A DNA stretch of 64,000 bases. It comes from Brevibacillus massiliensis. GTDB taxonomy: Bacteria; Bacillota; Bacilli; Brevibacillales; Brevibacillaceae. The translations under genes and the position numbers were made by a program. This document shows positions 53,332-61,986 of this stretch, one piece after another (position 1 is the first letter of the stretch; every line of letters begins with the position of its first letter). The stretch covers positions 326,017 through 390,016 of the forward strand of contig NZ_HE978535.1 of the NCBI RefSeq assembly GCF_000311785.1. The letters run 5' to 3'. Under the pieces are notes generated by a model. The model searched no databases. It saw only the letters and a program-made list of their open reading frames with translations, and was not told the origin of the DNA.

Positions 53332-54519
53332 AGCTCCTCCAGATTCTCCTTGTTTGCCATACGGTATTGCTGCTGACCGGATGCTGGGATCGAAAAGAAG
53401 TGAACGATTTGGCTATCGTCACAGCCGCAGGCGTGGATAAAAAAGCGGGAAAGACCATCGAACTGTCGGTTCAAGTGTTTATCCCAAAAGCCGCGGGGAC
53501 CGGACCAGGCGGATTGGGAGAAGGCGGCGGCGGCGGTACGGCTCCGCAGACATTGGTCAGGTCTGCAGTAGGGGTGACCATCGCTGAGGCGATGGCGAAA
53601 CTGCAGGAAGAGTTTCCGCGCAAGATCTTCTGGGGACATAACGATGTTTTTATTATTGACGAGAAGCTGGCGAAGGAAGGCATTCGCCCGCATATCGACT
53701 TCCTGCTGCGGCACCCGCAGACCCGTGAGCGGGCTTTTGTGTTTATCAGCAGAGATACTGCCAGGGAGATTTTAAGTCTCAACCCTCCGCTGGAAAGGAA
53801 CATAGCGGATGTGCTGAGAGAGCTGGCGAAGCTCCAGATCGGCATGAAGGTGACGATTAAGGATTTGGCCCAAATGCTGACAAGCGATACCCTGGGCGGC
53901 AGCAGCCCCGAGAATCATCATGCTTCCGCCCGAAGAAAGCCAAGATGAAAAGAAGACGATTGCGTTTGAAAAAGGATCGGCCGTCTTTAAGAAAGACAAG
54001 CTGGTCGGATTTTTGGACGACAAGTTGACAAGGGGACTCCTTTGGCTGCGGAACGAAATCAAGTCACCCACGGTTACGATTGCTCCAAAAGAGGCGAAGG
54101 GTTTCGTCTCGATGATGCTGCTGCGAAGCTCGACGGAAATCATTTTGCAAATAAAAGATGACAAGTGGAGGATTACCCTCAAGGTTGAAACAGAAGATGA
54201 CATCGTGCAGAACACGACCAAACTCGATACGAGCAATCCTAAAATTACCGGACGATTGGAGAAGCAAATAGAGGAAGACATCAAGAATCGCGTAAAGATG
54301 GTGCTTTCCCAGGCTCAGAAAAAAATGAAGGCGGATATTTTCGGCTTCGGGAAGGCTTTTCACCGGAAGTATCCCAAGGAATGGGACGAGGTGAAGGATC
54401 GCTGGGACGAGGTGTTTCCGCAGGTCAAGGTAAATATTCGGGTAAAAGTGAGGGTGCGCCGACCGGGACTCATAACCGAGCAGGCGGATATGCCAAAAAA
54501 AGAGGTGAAAATAGAGTGA
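53328..54519 (+). pseudogene. Spore germinant receptor C subunit lipoprotein (GerAC family), frameshifted
   Basis: GerAC lipoproteins are anchored to the spore inner membrane. The signal peptide ends in the lipobox LLTGC, followed by WDRKEVNDLAIVTAAGVDK, the family hallmark. Domain 1 runs to QMLTSDTLGG. A one-base gain at about 53890-53905 (GGCGGCAGCAGCCCC) changes frame; PRIIMLPPEE, FEKGSAVFKKDKLVGFLDD and TRGLLWLRNEIKS continue domain 2, and the protein ends normally near 54519. There is a G/C-rich repeat at the lesion, so slippage or sequencing error is possible. ATG 53328 overlaps the B-subunit stop. Confidence 0.85.
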
Positions 54520-54743
54520 AGGCAGCTTCGGTGCTGGGAATCACCGCCGTCGCACTGATCCTGTTTCTCTTTGAGTGGCCGAAGCTGCGGCACGGGATGA
54601 AAAGGGAGAAGCGGGCTTTTGCCGTCCTGACGGTGATCGGATGGGCGCTTGCCATTTTGTTGGTCATGTACCCGAACTTGCCCGGACCGTCACAAGTTAT
54701 AGACAAACTATATAAACCCTTGGGCAAGCTGCTGGAAAAATAA
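54516..54743 (+). CDS. Two-helix small membrane protein, candidate germinant-receptor D subunit
   Basis: 75 residues starting at GTG 54516, which overlaps the C-subunit stop (GTGA). Two membrane helices (about 4-19 and 35-53) are separated by a basic loop KLRHGMKREKR, ending in an amphipathic tail. Small two-helix D proteins are encoded at the ends of some gerA-type operons and modulate receptor function; size, topology and position fit. It is intact although the three receptor genes before it are disrupted. Confidence 0.65.
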   Translation: MKAASVLGITAVALILFLFEWPKLRHGMKREKRAFAVLTVIGWALAILLVMYPNLPGPSQVIDKLYKPLGKLLEK

Positions 54744-54753
54744 CAGCACTTAC

Positions 54754-54784
54754 ATTAAGTGATCAACTTACTATTTAAGTGATT
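54754..54784 (+). promoter_or_regulatory. Repeated TTAAGTGAT boxes upstream of the DsbA-family gene
   Basis: TTAAGTGAT occurs at about 54755-54763 and 54775-54783, 20 bases apart. The first is part of an inverted repeat TAAGT-N5-ACTTA. They precede the gene starting at 54837 and could be an operator for a thiol- or redox-responsive regulator; the factor is not known. Confidence 0.4.
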
Positions 54785-54836
54785 TTGCTGTACACTAGAC
54801 AAAGATTGGCCAAAAGGCGAGAGGAGCGATTCCTAT

Positions 54837-55478
54837 ATGATCATCGAGATCTTTCAAGACACCATCTGTCCGTGGTGTCGGATTGGCAAGAAGCACCTGT
54901 TTGACGCTCTGCATGAGTGGAGCGGGGAACCGGTATCCATTCGCTACCGGTCGTACATGCTGGACCCGAACACGCCAGAGGCAGGGCTTCCTTTCCGCAA
55001 GGCGATGTTGGCTGTGGCAGGAAGCCCGCATGCTCTCGACCGGATGCTCGAGCATGTGACGGCTGCAGGCGCCGCTTCCGGGTTGACTTTCCGCTTTGAC
55101 CGCGTGGACAAGAAGCCGAATACGCTGGCTTCACACCGGTTGATCAAACTTGCACCGGAAGAGAAGACCGGCGCAGTCGTCGATGCCATCTACCAGGCAC
55201 ACTTTGAGGATGGCCTCGATATCGGGGAGCTGGATGTGCTGGCGAAGATAGCAGAGCAGCAGGGAATGGACGGAAATGAGGTAAAAGCGTTGATTCAGAG
55301 CGGCGCCAAGCAGGAGGAGATCGAGCAAGACGTCGAATACGCCCGCCAACTGCAGATCTCGGGCGTTCCGTTTTTTGTCATCGACAGCCAATTGGCACTG
55401 TCCGGCGCCCACCCGGTGGAAACGTTCCTCAAGGCGTTCCGCAAGGTCAGCTCTCGCGAAAAAGAACAGGGAATCTAG
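54837..55478 (+). CDS. FrnE-like DsbA-family oxidoreductase
   Basis: 213 residues. The thioredoxin-like fold carries the active site CPWC at residues 12-15 in IEIFQDTICPWCRIGKK, a helical insertion and the cis-proline loop SGVPFFVIDSQLALSGA. No signal peptide, so it acts in the cytosol like FrnE/YwbO-type proteins, linked to disulfide-stress resistance or to polyketide-like oxidations. It is monocistronic, with repeats upstream and a clear terminator downstream. Confidence 0.9.
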   Translation: MIIEIFQDTICPWCRIGKKHLFDALHEWSGEPVSIRYRSYMLDPNTPEAGLPFRKAMLAVAGSPHALDRMLEHVTAAGAASGLTFRFDRVDKKPNTLASHRLIKLAPEEKTGAVVDAIYQAHFEDGLDIGELDVLAKIAEQQGMDGNEVKALIQSGAKQEEIEQDVEYARQLQISGVPFFVIDSQLALSGAHPVETFLKAFRKVSSREKEQGI

Positions 55479-55492
55479 ATAAGTCTTTTCTC

Positions 55493-55517
55493 CCGCGACA
55501 TGGCTCGCGGTTTTTTT
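55493..55517 (+). terminator. Intrinsic terminator after DsbA-family gene
   Basis: CCGCGA (55493-55498) and TCGCGG (55505-55510) with a six-base loop, then seven Ts. Confidence 0.9.
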
Positions 55518-55592
55518 CATGCCATCTAAAGAATACAAGCAGCGAGAAACCGAAAAAAATGGAGCGAACCATCATCATCCATTTATTTCCTG

Positions 55593-55651
55593 TTGAAAGT
55601 CAAAGAAGGTCAAATTATAATCAAAGATAGTCAAAGTCAAATTTGATCAAA
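55593..55651 (+). promoter_or_regulatory. clpE promoter with three CtsR heat-shock operators
   Basis: A near-consensus sigma-A promoter, TTGAAA (55593-55598), 17 bases, TATAAT (55616-55621), is overlaid by CtsR boxes of the form RGTCAAA-N3-RGTCAAA. They are AGTCAAA-GAA-GGTCAAA at 55598-55614 (perfect), AATCAAA-GAT-AGTCAAA at 55619-55635 and AGTCAAA-TTT-GATCAAA at 55635-55651. The second and third share one base. CtsR binding would block -35, -10 and the start site. Confidence 0.9.
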
Positions 55652-55683
55652 CCACTTTACCATTGACAGGAGGTATAGCAACC

Positions 55684-57816
55684 ATGTTATGCCAACAGTG
55701 CAAGAAAAGAACGGCCAATATACAGCTAAACGTACAAATCAACCAGAAAAAACAAAAACTGCATCTGTGTGAAGAATGCTACCAAAAACTTGGAACTGGC
55801 ATGAGCGTGCCGTTTGGATTTGGGCCGCTTGGAGGCATTTCCTCCATGAGCGACATGTTCTTCCGTGACTTCCCATTTGTCTCGGGCGGGAAGCCGGACC
55901 AGAGTGAAATGCCCGGCGTCCGCCAATCGACCGGCATCCTTGAAGAGGTAGGACGCGATCTTAGCCACGCCGCCCGCGCCGGCTTGATTGACCCGGTCAT
56001 CGGACGCGATGAAGAAGTGGAGAGGGTAATCGAAATCTTAAACCGCCGCAACAAAAACAATCCCGTCCTGATCGGTGAGCCAGGCGTCGGGAAAACAGCG
56101 ATTGCAGAAGGATTGGCGCTGCGAATCGCCGAAGGGAAGGTACCTGCCAAGCTGCTGAACAAAGTGGTTTTCACGCTGGACGTCTCCTCCCTGGTCGCCG
56201 GCACCGGCATCCGCGGTCAGTTTGAGGAAAAAATCAAGCAGGTCATCGCCGAACTGCAGCAGCGCAAAAATGTGATTCTCTTCATTGACGAGATTCACCT
56301 GCTGGTAGGAGCAGGCTCTGCCCAAGGTTCAATCGATGCAGGCAACATCTTAAAACCCGCCCTCGCCCGCGGCGAGCTGCAGGTGATCGGGGCAACGACG
56401 CTGAAGGAATACCGCTTGATCGAAAAAGACGCGGCCCTGGAGCGCCGCTTCCAACCCGTCATCGTCAAGGAGCCCAGCCTGGAAGAAGCTTTCGAGATCC
56501 TGAAGGGCATCCGTTCCAAATACGAGGCGTTCCACAACGTTCGCTACTCCGACGAGGTGCTCCGCGCCTGCGTGGGGTTGTCGCACCGGTATATTCCTGA
56601 CCGCTTCCTGCCGGATAAGGCGATCGACTTGCTCGACGAAGTAGGCTCCAAGGTAAACCTGCGGAGTGCCGCTTCCCATGCAGACGAGATCCGCCGAAAA
56701 TGCGAACAGGCGGCAGCTGAGAAGGAAAAAGCGACGAAGCGGGAGGACTACGAGAGCGCGGCAAAATGGCGGGACGAAGAGTTGGCGCTGCAGGCTCAAT
56801 TGCAGGCGGCGGAGGAGGCAGCGCAGCCAGATGTGAGCGTAGAGGACATCCAGGAAATCATCGAAATAAAAACCGGGATTCCCGTGCGCAAATTGCAGCA
56901 GGCGGAACAGCAGAAGATGAAGCATCTGCCGGAGCGCTTGTCTGAGCGCATCATCGGACAGCCCGAAGCGGTGGAAAAGGTGGCCAAAGCGATCCGCCGC
57001 AGCCGTGCCGGATTGAAGCCGAAGAATCGGCCGATCGCCTCGTTCCTGTTCGTCGGACCGACTGGCGTCGGGAAGACGGAGCTGTCCAAATGCCTGGCAG
57101 AGGAGCTGTTCGGGACACGTGATGCGATGATCCGGCTCGACATGAGTGAATACATGGAAAAACACTCTGTCTCCAAACTGATTGGCTCTCCGCCCGGCTA
57201 CGTCGGCCATGAAGAAGCGGGCCAACTGACCGAGCGGGTGCGCCGGAATCCGTACAGCATCGTGCTCGTCGATGAGATCGAAAAGGCCCACCCGGATGTG
57301 CAGCATATCTTCCTGCAGATCCTGGACGACGGTCGCCTGACCGACAGCCAGGGACGGACCGTCAGCTTCCAGGATACGGTGATCATCATGACCAGCAATG
57401 CCGGAATGGCGGAGAAGAAAAATCCTCTCGGCTTCAACGGCCAGGCGCCAAAAGCCCGTCCGGTCAGCGAGTCGCTGGGCGCGTACTTCAAACCAGAGTT
57501 TCTGAACCGCTTTGACGGGATTATTCCGTTCCAGCAATTGGCCGAGGGCGACCTGCTGAAAATCGTCGACTTGATGCTGGACGATGTGGTGCAAAGCGTA
57601 AAAGAGCAGGGAATCGAGCTGCAGGTAACAAATGCGGCCAAACGCAGATTGGCGGAGCTGGGTTACAACCCGTCATTTGGTGCCCGTCCCCTGCGCCGCG
57701 TGATTCAAGAATACGTCGAAGACGGGATCGCCGATTTGATCATGGAAGAGGAAGCAATCTCGATGATCAAGGTGGACGCCAGCGAAGACCGCATTGCCGT
57801 AGAGAAAGTAAAATAA
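55684..57816 (+). CDS. clpE: ATP-dependent Clp protease ATPase subunit ClpE
   Basis: HSP100 unfoldase that feeds damaged proteins to ClpP. 710 residues from ATG 55684 (AGGAGG ten bases upstream; an in-frame start at 55663 is inside the leader). Distinctive ClpE features: an N-terminal zinc finger, CQQC (3-6) and CEEC (29-32), in place of the ClpC N-domain; AAA-1 Walker [10 protein letters not shown] (about 131-139) with [14 protein letters not shown]; a central UVR-like coil ([21 protein letters not shown]); and AAA-2 Walker [10 protein letters not shown] (about 458-466) with [12 protein letters not shown] and the FGARPLRR sensor-2 motif. Stand-alone gene under CtsR control. Confidence 0.95.
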   Translation: MLCQQCKKRTANIQLNVQINQKKQKLHLCEECYQKLGTGMSVPFGFGPLGGISSMSDMFFRDFPFVSGGKPDQSEMPGVRQSTGILEEVGRDLSHAARAGLIDPVIGRDEEVERVIEILNRRNKNNPVLIGEPGVGKTAIAEGLALRIAEGKVPAKLLNKVVFTLDVSSLVAGTGIRGQFEEKIKQVIAELQQRKNVILFIDEIHLLVGAGSAQGSIDAGNILKPALARGELQVIGATTLKEYRLIEKDAALERRFQPVIVKEPSLEEAFEILKGIRSKYEAFHNVRYSDEVLRACVGLSHRYIPDRFLPDKAIDLLDEVGSKVNLRSAASHADEIRRKCEQAAAEKEKATKREDYESAAKWRDEELALQAQLQAAEEAAQPDVSVEDIQEIIEIKTGIPVRKLQQAEQQKMKHLPERLSERIIGQPEAVEKVAKAIRRSRAGLKPKNRPIASFLFVGPTGVGKTELSKCLAEELFGTRDAMIRLDMSEYMEKHSVSKLIGSPPGYVGHEEAGQLTERVRRNPYSIVLVDEIEKAHPDVQHIFLQILDDGRLTDSQGRTVSFQDTVIIMTSNAGMAEKKNPLGFNGQAPKARPVSESLGAYFKPEFLNRFDGIIPFQQLAEGDLLKIVDLMLDDVVQSVKEQGIELQVTNAAKRRLAELGYNPSFGARPLRRVIQEYVEDGIADLIMEEEAISMIKVDASEDRIAVEKVK

Positions 57817-57829
57817 AGGAGATGTTCCG

Positions 57830-57857
57830 ACCACCAACGGCAGCGTTGGTGGTTTTT
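57830..57857 (+). terminator. Intrinsic terminator after clpE
   Basis: ACCACCAACG (57830-57839) and CGTTGGTGGT (57844-57853), a 10-bp stem with loop GCAG, then Ts. Confidence 0.92.
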
Positions 57858-57918
57858 GCATAGCAGCGGCAGGAGTAGAGCAGAATAACCTCGACGAAAG
57901 AAGCGAGGAGGATGCAGG

Positions 57919-58092
57919 ATGTTGGAAAAAAAGCACGCACTTTCAGCCGAGCAAAGCGAGGAATTGGCTGATACGACCTACCAACCGGCGGATCGCTCCC
58001 ATTCCGGTAACGTCTCACGGGGTCTTGCCGAAACGCATCAACTGGTGAGCGACATGTACAAGGAAGGCACGATAGACAATAAACTGCAATAG
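57919..58092 (+). CDS. YozQ-like DUF4025 small protein
   Basis: 57 residues, reading MLEKKHALSAEQSEELADTT, then YQPADRSHSGNVSRGLAETH, QLVSDMYKEGTID. The GLAETHxxVSDxYxEGTI pattern is that of the small DUF4025/YozQ family of Bacillales, of unknown, possibly sporulation-linked, function. GAGGAGG lies seven bases before the ATG. Acidic, soluble, no membrane segment. It is followed by its own terminator. Confidence 0.75.
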   Translation: MLEKKHALSAEQSEELADTTYQPADRSHSGNVSRGLAETHQLVSDMYKEGTIDNKLQ

Positions 58093-58099
58093 TGGTTAG

Positions 58100-58133
58100 C
58101 CGATGGTCCCGAGGCGGGATGATCGGTTTTTTT
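58100..58133 (+). terminator. Intrinsic terminator after the YozQ-like gene
   Basis: The two-part stem CCGAT/ATCGG (58100-58104, 58122-58126) encloses TCCCG/CGGGA (58107-58111, 58115-58119), then seven Ts. Confidence 0.9.
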
Positions 58134-58267
58134 AGCAAACAGATATGTTAGATGGTATAATGAGTGGGTCTTTGTATTCCTAATCTTGTGAATTGAGCAG
58201 GAGATTCGCGTTTCCTGATGGCATCAAGTTGATACAAGTCCGTGAGCGAAGAAAGGCGGGGTGTGAC

Positions 58268-59185
58268 ATGCGCAAGGGGAAAGTATTAAAACCGGGGGAC
58301 ACCATCGGCGTCCCGGCTCCTTCCAGTCCCGATCAGCTTCCCAAGGTCGAAGCGGCGAAAAAGCGGCTGGAGGGGTACGGCTTCAAAGTAAAAACGGGAG
58401 AGTGCTGTTATCAGACGTATGGAGGCTATTTGGCGGGAACGCCGGAAAACCGGGCAAAAGAACTGATGAGGATGTTTACCGATCCGGACGTGGACGGAAT
58501 GATCTGCTTGCGGGGAGGGTATGGTACGCCGCAGATCCTGCACCTGCTCGATTATCGCGTAATCGCCGATCATCCCAAATTGTTTGTGGGCTACAGCGAC
58601 ATCACGGCACTGCACATCGCCTTTCAGAAGAAGGCGGAGCTGGCCACTCTCCACGGACCGATGACCCGCTGCAAGCTGGACGATCATTCCCGGGAGTTTT
58701 GGCTGCGGGCGTTGACCCAGGCGGCACCGCTGGGCCAGATCGTCCATCCGGAAGCACAGACCGTTACCTTGGTGCCGGGGAGATGTCAGGGCCAGGTCGT
58801 CGGGGGAAACCTTTCGCTGATTACAGCTGCGATGGGGACACCCTATGAAATCGATACAAGAGGGAAAATCCTGTTCATCGAAGATGTCGGCGAAGAACCG
58901 TATCGAGTCGACCGCATGCTGACACAGCTTGCGCTGGCCGGAAAGTTTGCGGAGGCGGAGGGCATCGTCCTCGGCACCTGGGAAGAGTGCGAGCCGAAGG
59001 AACCCGACAGTTTTTCTGTGGTCAACCTGTTCCACAATATCATCGCTCCTTTCCGAAAGCCGACGATCTACAATCTGCAGGTCGGCCATGGAGAAAGAAA
59101 CCTCGCTTTGCCGCTGGGGGTACTGGCCGGTTTGGATGCAACGGCAGGCAGCTTGACGATTTTGGAAAGTCTCTTTGATAGCTGA
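58268..59185 (+). CDS. S66-family LD-carboxypeptidase (LdcA-like)
   Basis: Serine peptidase that trims the terminal D-alanine from L,D-linked muropeptides in peptidoglycan recycling; relatives (MccF) cleave microcin-like adducts. 305 residues from ATG 58268 behind GGGGTG. The triad is visible: nucleophile S110 in VGYSDITALH, glutamate in FIEDVGEEPYRVDRML, and histidine in VGHGERN. Also the entry motif KPGDTIGVPAPSS and CLRGGYGTPQILHLLD. A TATAAT at 58156-58161 with a weak -35 lies upstream. It ends at a strong terminator. Confidence 0.9.
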   Translation: MRKGKVLKPGDTIGVPAPSSPDQLPKVEAAKKRLEGYGFKVKTGECCYQTYGGYLAGTPENRAKELMRMFTDPDVDGMICLRGGYGTPQILHLLDYRVIADHPKLFVGYSDITALHIAFQKKAELATLHGPMTRCKLDDHSREFWLRALTQAAPLGQIVHPEAQTVTLVPGRCQGQVVGGNLSLITAAMGTPYEIDTRGKILFIEDVGEEPYRVDRMLTQLALAGKFAEAEGIVLGTWEECEPKEPDSFSVVNLFHNIIAPFRKPTIYNLQVGHGERNLALPLGVLAGLDATAGSLTILESLFDS

Positions 59186-59193
59186 TGGACCCG

Positions 59194-59222
59194 TCCTGCA
59201 TGTCCCGTGCAGGATTTTTTTT
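59194..59222 (+). terminator. Intrinsic terminator after LD-carboxypeptidase
   Basis: TCCTGCA (59194-59200) and TGCAGGA (59208-59214) with a seven-base loop, then eight Ts. Confidence 0.93.
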
Positions 59223-59245
59223 CGTCCTCTCACGGCGGGGTGATT

Positions 59246-59254
59246 TGCTATAAT
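59246..59254 (+). promoter_or_regulatory. Extended -10 promoter for the Bce-like two-component genes
   Basis: TGCTATAAT (59246-59254) is an extended -10 element 34 bases before the response-regulator start, without a recognisable -35. Confidence 0.5.
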
Positions 59255-59288
59255 CGTAGAACAGGATTTGTCATATGGAGGGAATGTT

Positions 59289-60002
59289 ATGTATCGCATT
59301 CTCATTGTCGAGGATGATGACAAAATTGCCGCCATCCTCATGAATTACGTCGGAAAATACGGATACCAAGTGATCAGGGCCGAACAGTTCCACGATATCA
59401 AGCAAGAATTCGCCGCCCACAAGCCGGATCTGGTGCTGCTCGATATCAACCTTCCCCAGTTTGACGGGTTTTACTGGTGTCGGCAGATTCGCACGATTTC
59501 CAACGTCCCGATTCTTTTCTTATCGGCGAGGGTGGGAGAGATGGACCAGGTGATGGCGATCGAAAACGGCGGAGACGATTATATTACCAAGCCGTTCAAC
59601 CTGGATCTGCTGATGGCCAAGATCAAGAGCGCCCTTCGCAGGGCATACGGGGAATACGCCGCCGCGGCAGCCCAGCGGGATGAGGTGGACGTCATGGGCC
59701 TTACGTTTGACCGTTCCAAGTACCTGCTTCAATGGAATGGCAGGCAGACGGTATTGAGCAAAAACGAATCGCTGTTGATCGACATCCTGTGTACGAGAGT
59801 CGGGCAGATCGTCTCCAGGGAGGAACTTTTGGAGGCGCTTTGGGATGATGTGCAGTTTGTCGATGACAATACCTTGACCGTCAATGTGACCCGCGTTCGC
59901 AAGAAGCTGGAGGAAATCGGCATCACAAAAGCGATCGAGACCATCCGCGGCCAAGGGTACCGGCTGAACGTCACCTGGTCGCAGCAGGGTGAAGCGAGAT
60001 GA
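59289..60002 (+). CDS. OmpR-family response regulator, BceR-like
   Basis: 237 residues from ATG 59289 (GGAGGG upstream). Receiver domain: acidic pocket EDDD, phospho-acceptor aspartate in LVLLDINLPQFDG, threonine/serine position in ILFLSARV and lysine in YITKPF. C-terminal winged helix: LSKNESLLIDILCTRVGQIVSREELLEALWDD and VNVTRVRKKLEE, ending in GQGYRL. With the overlapping kinase and the downstream ABC genes it forms a Bce-type module that detects and resists peptide antibiotics. Confidence 0.93.
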   Translation: MYRILIVEDDDKIAAILMNYVGKYGYQVIRAEQFHDIKQEFAAHKPDLVLLDINLPQFDGFYWCRQIRTISNVPILFLSARVGEMDQVMAIENGGDDYITKPFNLDLLMAKIKSALRRAYGEYAAAAAQRDEVDVMGLTFDRSKYLLQWNGRQTVLSKNESLLIDILCTRVGQIVSREELLEALWDDVQFVDDNTLTVNVTRVRKKLEEIGITKAIETIRGQGYRLNVTWSQQGEAR

Positions 60003-61105
60003 GGGAACCGAACAAGGAAAAGCACGGACTTACGCTCAGGCATTTTTTGCGCGACAGGAGTTTGTTTCTGATATCGTTCACCGGCTCGTTTGCCCTCGTA
60101 CTGCTGGTCATCTTCCTCGATATGCTGCGGCAGCGCAACTATACCGGCTGGGACAGCCTGCTGTACATGCTCATTCTGGTGCTGGCCGGGCTCCTGACAG
60201 GGCTTTTCTGGGATTATCTCAGACAAAAAGCCTTTTACCGCAGCGTAAACAGCGTCCTGTCCGATCCCAAGCCGGACATGGAGGCAATCACCCGCATTCA
60301 GCGGGGAATCACGCATGAGCAGCAGGTTTTGCTGCAGATTTTACAGGATCAGCACATGGACTTCATGAGCAAACTCACGCAGTACCGAAAGCAGCAGGAT
60401 TTTCATCACGACTTTACCAACCAGTGGGTCCACCAGATGAAAACGCCGGTCTCCGTCATCGATCTGCTGATTCAACAGTCTAAGGAACTGCAGCCGGCGC
60501 CGCAGGTACAGGATTTGCTGCAGAGCATTCGGGAGGAAAACGAACGAATCACCTATGGACTGGAGATGATGCTGCATACAGCCCGCTTGGACAAGTTTGA
60601 GCTTGATCTGCACGTCAAACAACTGGACCTGCTGCAGCTGGTACGCAGGGTCGTCAACCGGTACAAAAAGGCCTGCATACGCTGGTCCATCTACCCAAAA
60701 GTTACCGGCGACGAGCAGACCGTCGCAACCGACGAGAAGTGGCTGAGCTTTGTCCTCAATCAACTGGTTACCAATGCGCTTAAATACTCCCGGGACAAGC
60801 CGGGGAACAAACAGCTTCTGATCGCGGTGGAGCAAGCAGGCCAAGGCTGCAGGCTGCGGGTGATCGATGAGGGAATCGGCATCGCGGAACAAGATCAGCC
60901 AAGGGTGTTCGATCCGTTTTTCACCGGTGAGAACGGCCGGCTTTATCCGGAGTCGACAGGTATGGGCTTGTATCTGGCCAAGCAGATCTGCAGCCGCCTC
61001 GGGCACCGGCTCGAGCTGCAGTCCGTACCGGGGGAGGGTACGACCGTCACGATCCATTTCGCTGCTAATTCCCTGCACCGGATGCCATTCCTGGAAGACA
61101 GGTGA
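59999..61105 (+). CDS. Intramembrane-sensing histidine kinase, BceS-like
   Basis: 368 residues. Two closely spaced membrane helices near the N-terminus (about 21-38 and 48-67) with almost no extracellular loop, as in BceS kinases that read the transporter rather than the drug. H-box HDFTNQWVHQMKTPVSVIDL with the phospho-histidine at about residue 145, N-box FVLNQLVTNALKYS, G-boxes VIDEGIGI and STGMGLYLAKQIC. It overlaps the regulator stop by four bases (ATGA). Confidence 0.93.
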   Translation: MREPNKEKHGLTLRHFLRDRSLFLISFTGSFALVLLVIFLDMLRQRNYTGWDSLLYMLILVLAGLLTGLFWDYLRQKAFYRSVNSVLSDPKPDMEAITRIQRGITHEQQVLLQILQDQHMDFMSKLTQYRKQQDFHHDFTNQWVHQMKTPVSVIDLLIQQSKELQPAPQVQDLLQSIREENERITYGLEMMLHTARLDKFELDLHVKQLDLLQLVRRVVNRYKKACIRWSIYPKVTGDEQTVATDEKWLSFVLNQLVTNALKYSRDKPGNKQLLIAVEQAGQGCRLRVIDEGIGIAEQDQPRVFDPFFTGENGRLYPESTGMGLYLAKQICSRLGHRLELQSVPGEGTTVTIHFAANSLHRMPFLEDR

Positions 61106-61177
61106 CAAAATTGTAAGGTTTATGCGCCGAATTGAAAGGGAAATCGATGTCTTGCTACCCTTCTCCAGACTTATACT
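61105..61177 (+). promoter_or_regulatory. Candidate BceR-type binding site and promoter for the ABC genes
   Basis: ACAAAATTGT (61105-61114), a near palindrome like the sites of BceR/GraR regulators, overlaps the kinase stop. A TATACT (61172-61177) without a proper -35 lies 58 bases further on, as expected for an activator-dependent promoter of the transporter genes at 61210. Confidence 0.45.
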
Positions 61178-61209
61178 GAGGCTACCATCAAAAATGGGAG
61201 GAATCAGTC

Positions 61210-61986
61210 ATGAGCGTATTGCTGGCTCAATCTGTAACCAAGATATACAGTTCGAAGGGGAATGTCTCTTACAAGGCATTGGAGGATATCAATCTGGAGG
61301 TTCACCCCGGGGAATTTGTCGGTGTCATGGGCCCGTCCGGCAGTGGAAAAACCACCTTGCTCAACATTCTCGCCACGATTGACAAGCCGACTTCCGGCCA
61401 CATCGAGATCAACGGCACCAACCCGACGAAGCTGAAAAACAAACAGCTGGCTTTGTTCCGAAGGCGCGAGCTGGGCTTTATCTTTCAGGATTTCAACCTG
61501 CTCGATACCTTGTCGATCAAAGAAAACATCTTGCTGCCGCTCGTACTGGAGAAAATGGACGTGCGGGAAATGGAGTCGCGCCTGCAGGAGTGTGCGCAGC
61601 TGCTGGGCATCGAGCACATCCTGGCCAAGAGGACGTATGAAGTCTCGGGCGGTCAAAAGCAGCGGGCGGCGATCGCCAGGGCGATCATTCATCGGCCCTC
61701 CATTTTGCTTGCTGATGAGCTCACGGGGAACCTTGACTCGAAGGCAGCCAAAGACGTGATGGAGTCGCTGCGCCAACTAAATGAGCAGATGAATGCGACG
61801 ATCATGATGGTGACCCACGATCCGTTTGCCGCGAGTTACTGTCGGCGCATCATTTTTATCAAGGACGGGAAGTTTTTCTCGGAAATCCGCCGCGGTACGA
61901 ACCGCCAAGCTTTTTTCCAGCAAATCCTGGATGCACTGAGCGTGTTGGGAGGGAATTTTGATGAAGTTTCACCAACTCGCGTTTAA
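61210..61986 (+). CDS. Bacitracin-type peptide ABC transporter ATPase, BceA-like
   Basis: 258 residues. Walker A GPSGSGKTT, Q-loop FIFQDFNLLDTLSIKENILL, which is typical of MacB/BceA ATPases, signature VSGGQKQRAAIARAI, Walker B ILLADELTGNLDS and switch histidine MVTHDP. The usual DEPTG after Walker B is DELTG here, a proline-to-leucine change whose effect is unknown. ATG 61210 follows GGGAGGAA. It overlaps the permease start by 26 bases. Confidence 0.94.
   Translation: MSVLLAQSVTKIYSSKGNVSYKALEDINLEVHPGEFVGVMGPSGSGKTTLLNILATIDKPTSGHIEINGTNPTKLKNKQLALFRRRELGFIFQDFNLLDTLSIKENILLPLVLEKMDVREMESRLQECAQLLGIEHILAKRTYEVSGGQKQRAAIARAIIHRPSILLADELTGNLDSKAAKDVMESLRQLNEQMNATIMMVTHDPFAASYCRRIIFIKDGKFFSEIRRGTNRQAFFQQILDALSVLGGNFDEVSPTRV

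Noticed and set aside
56350..57594. 414-residue open frame on the - strand over clpE
   Set aside because: Shadow of clpE codons; low-complexity Leu/Phe/Arg composition and no recognisable domain.
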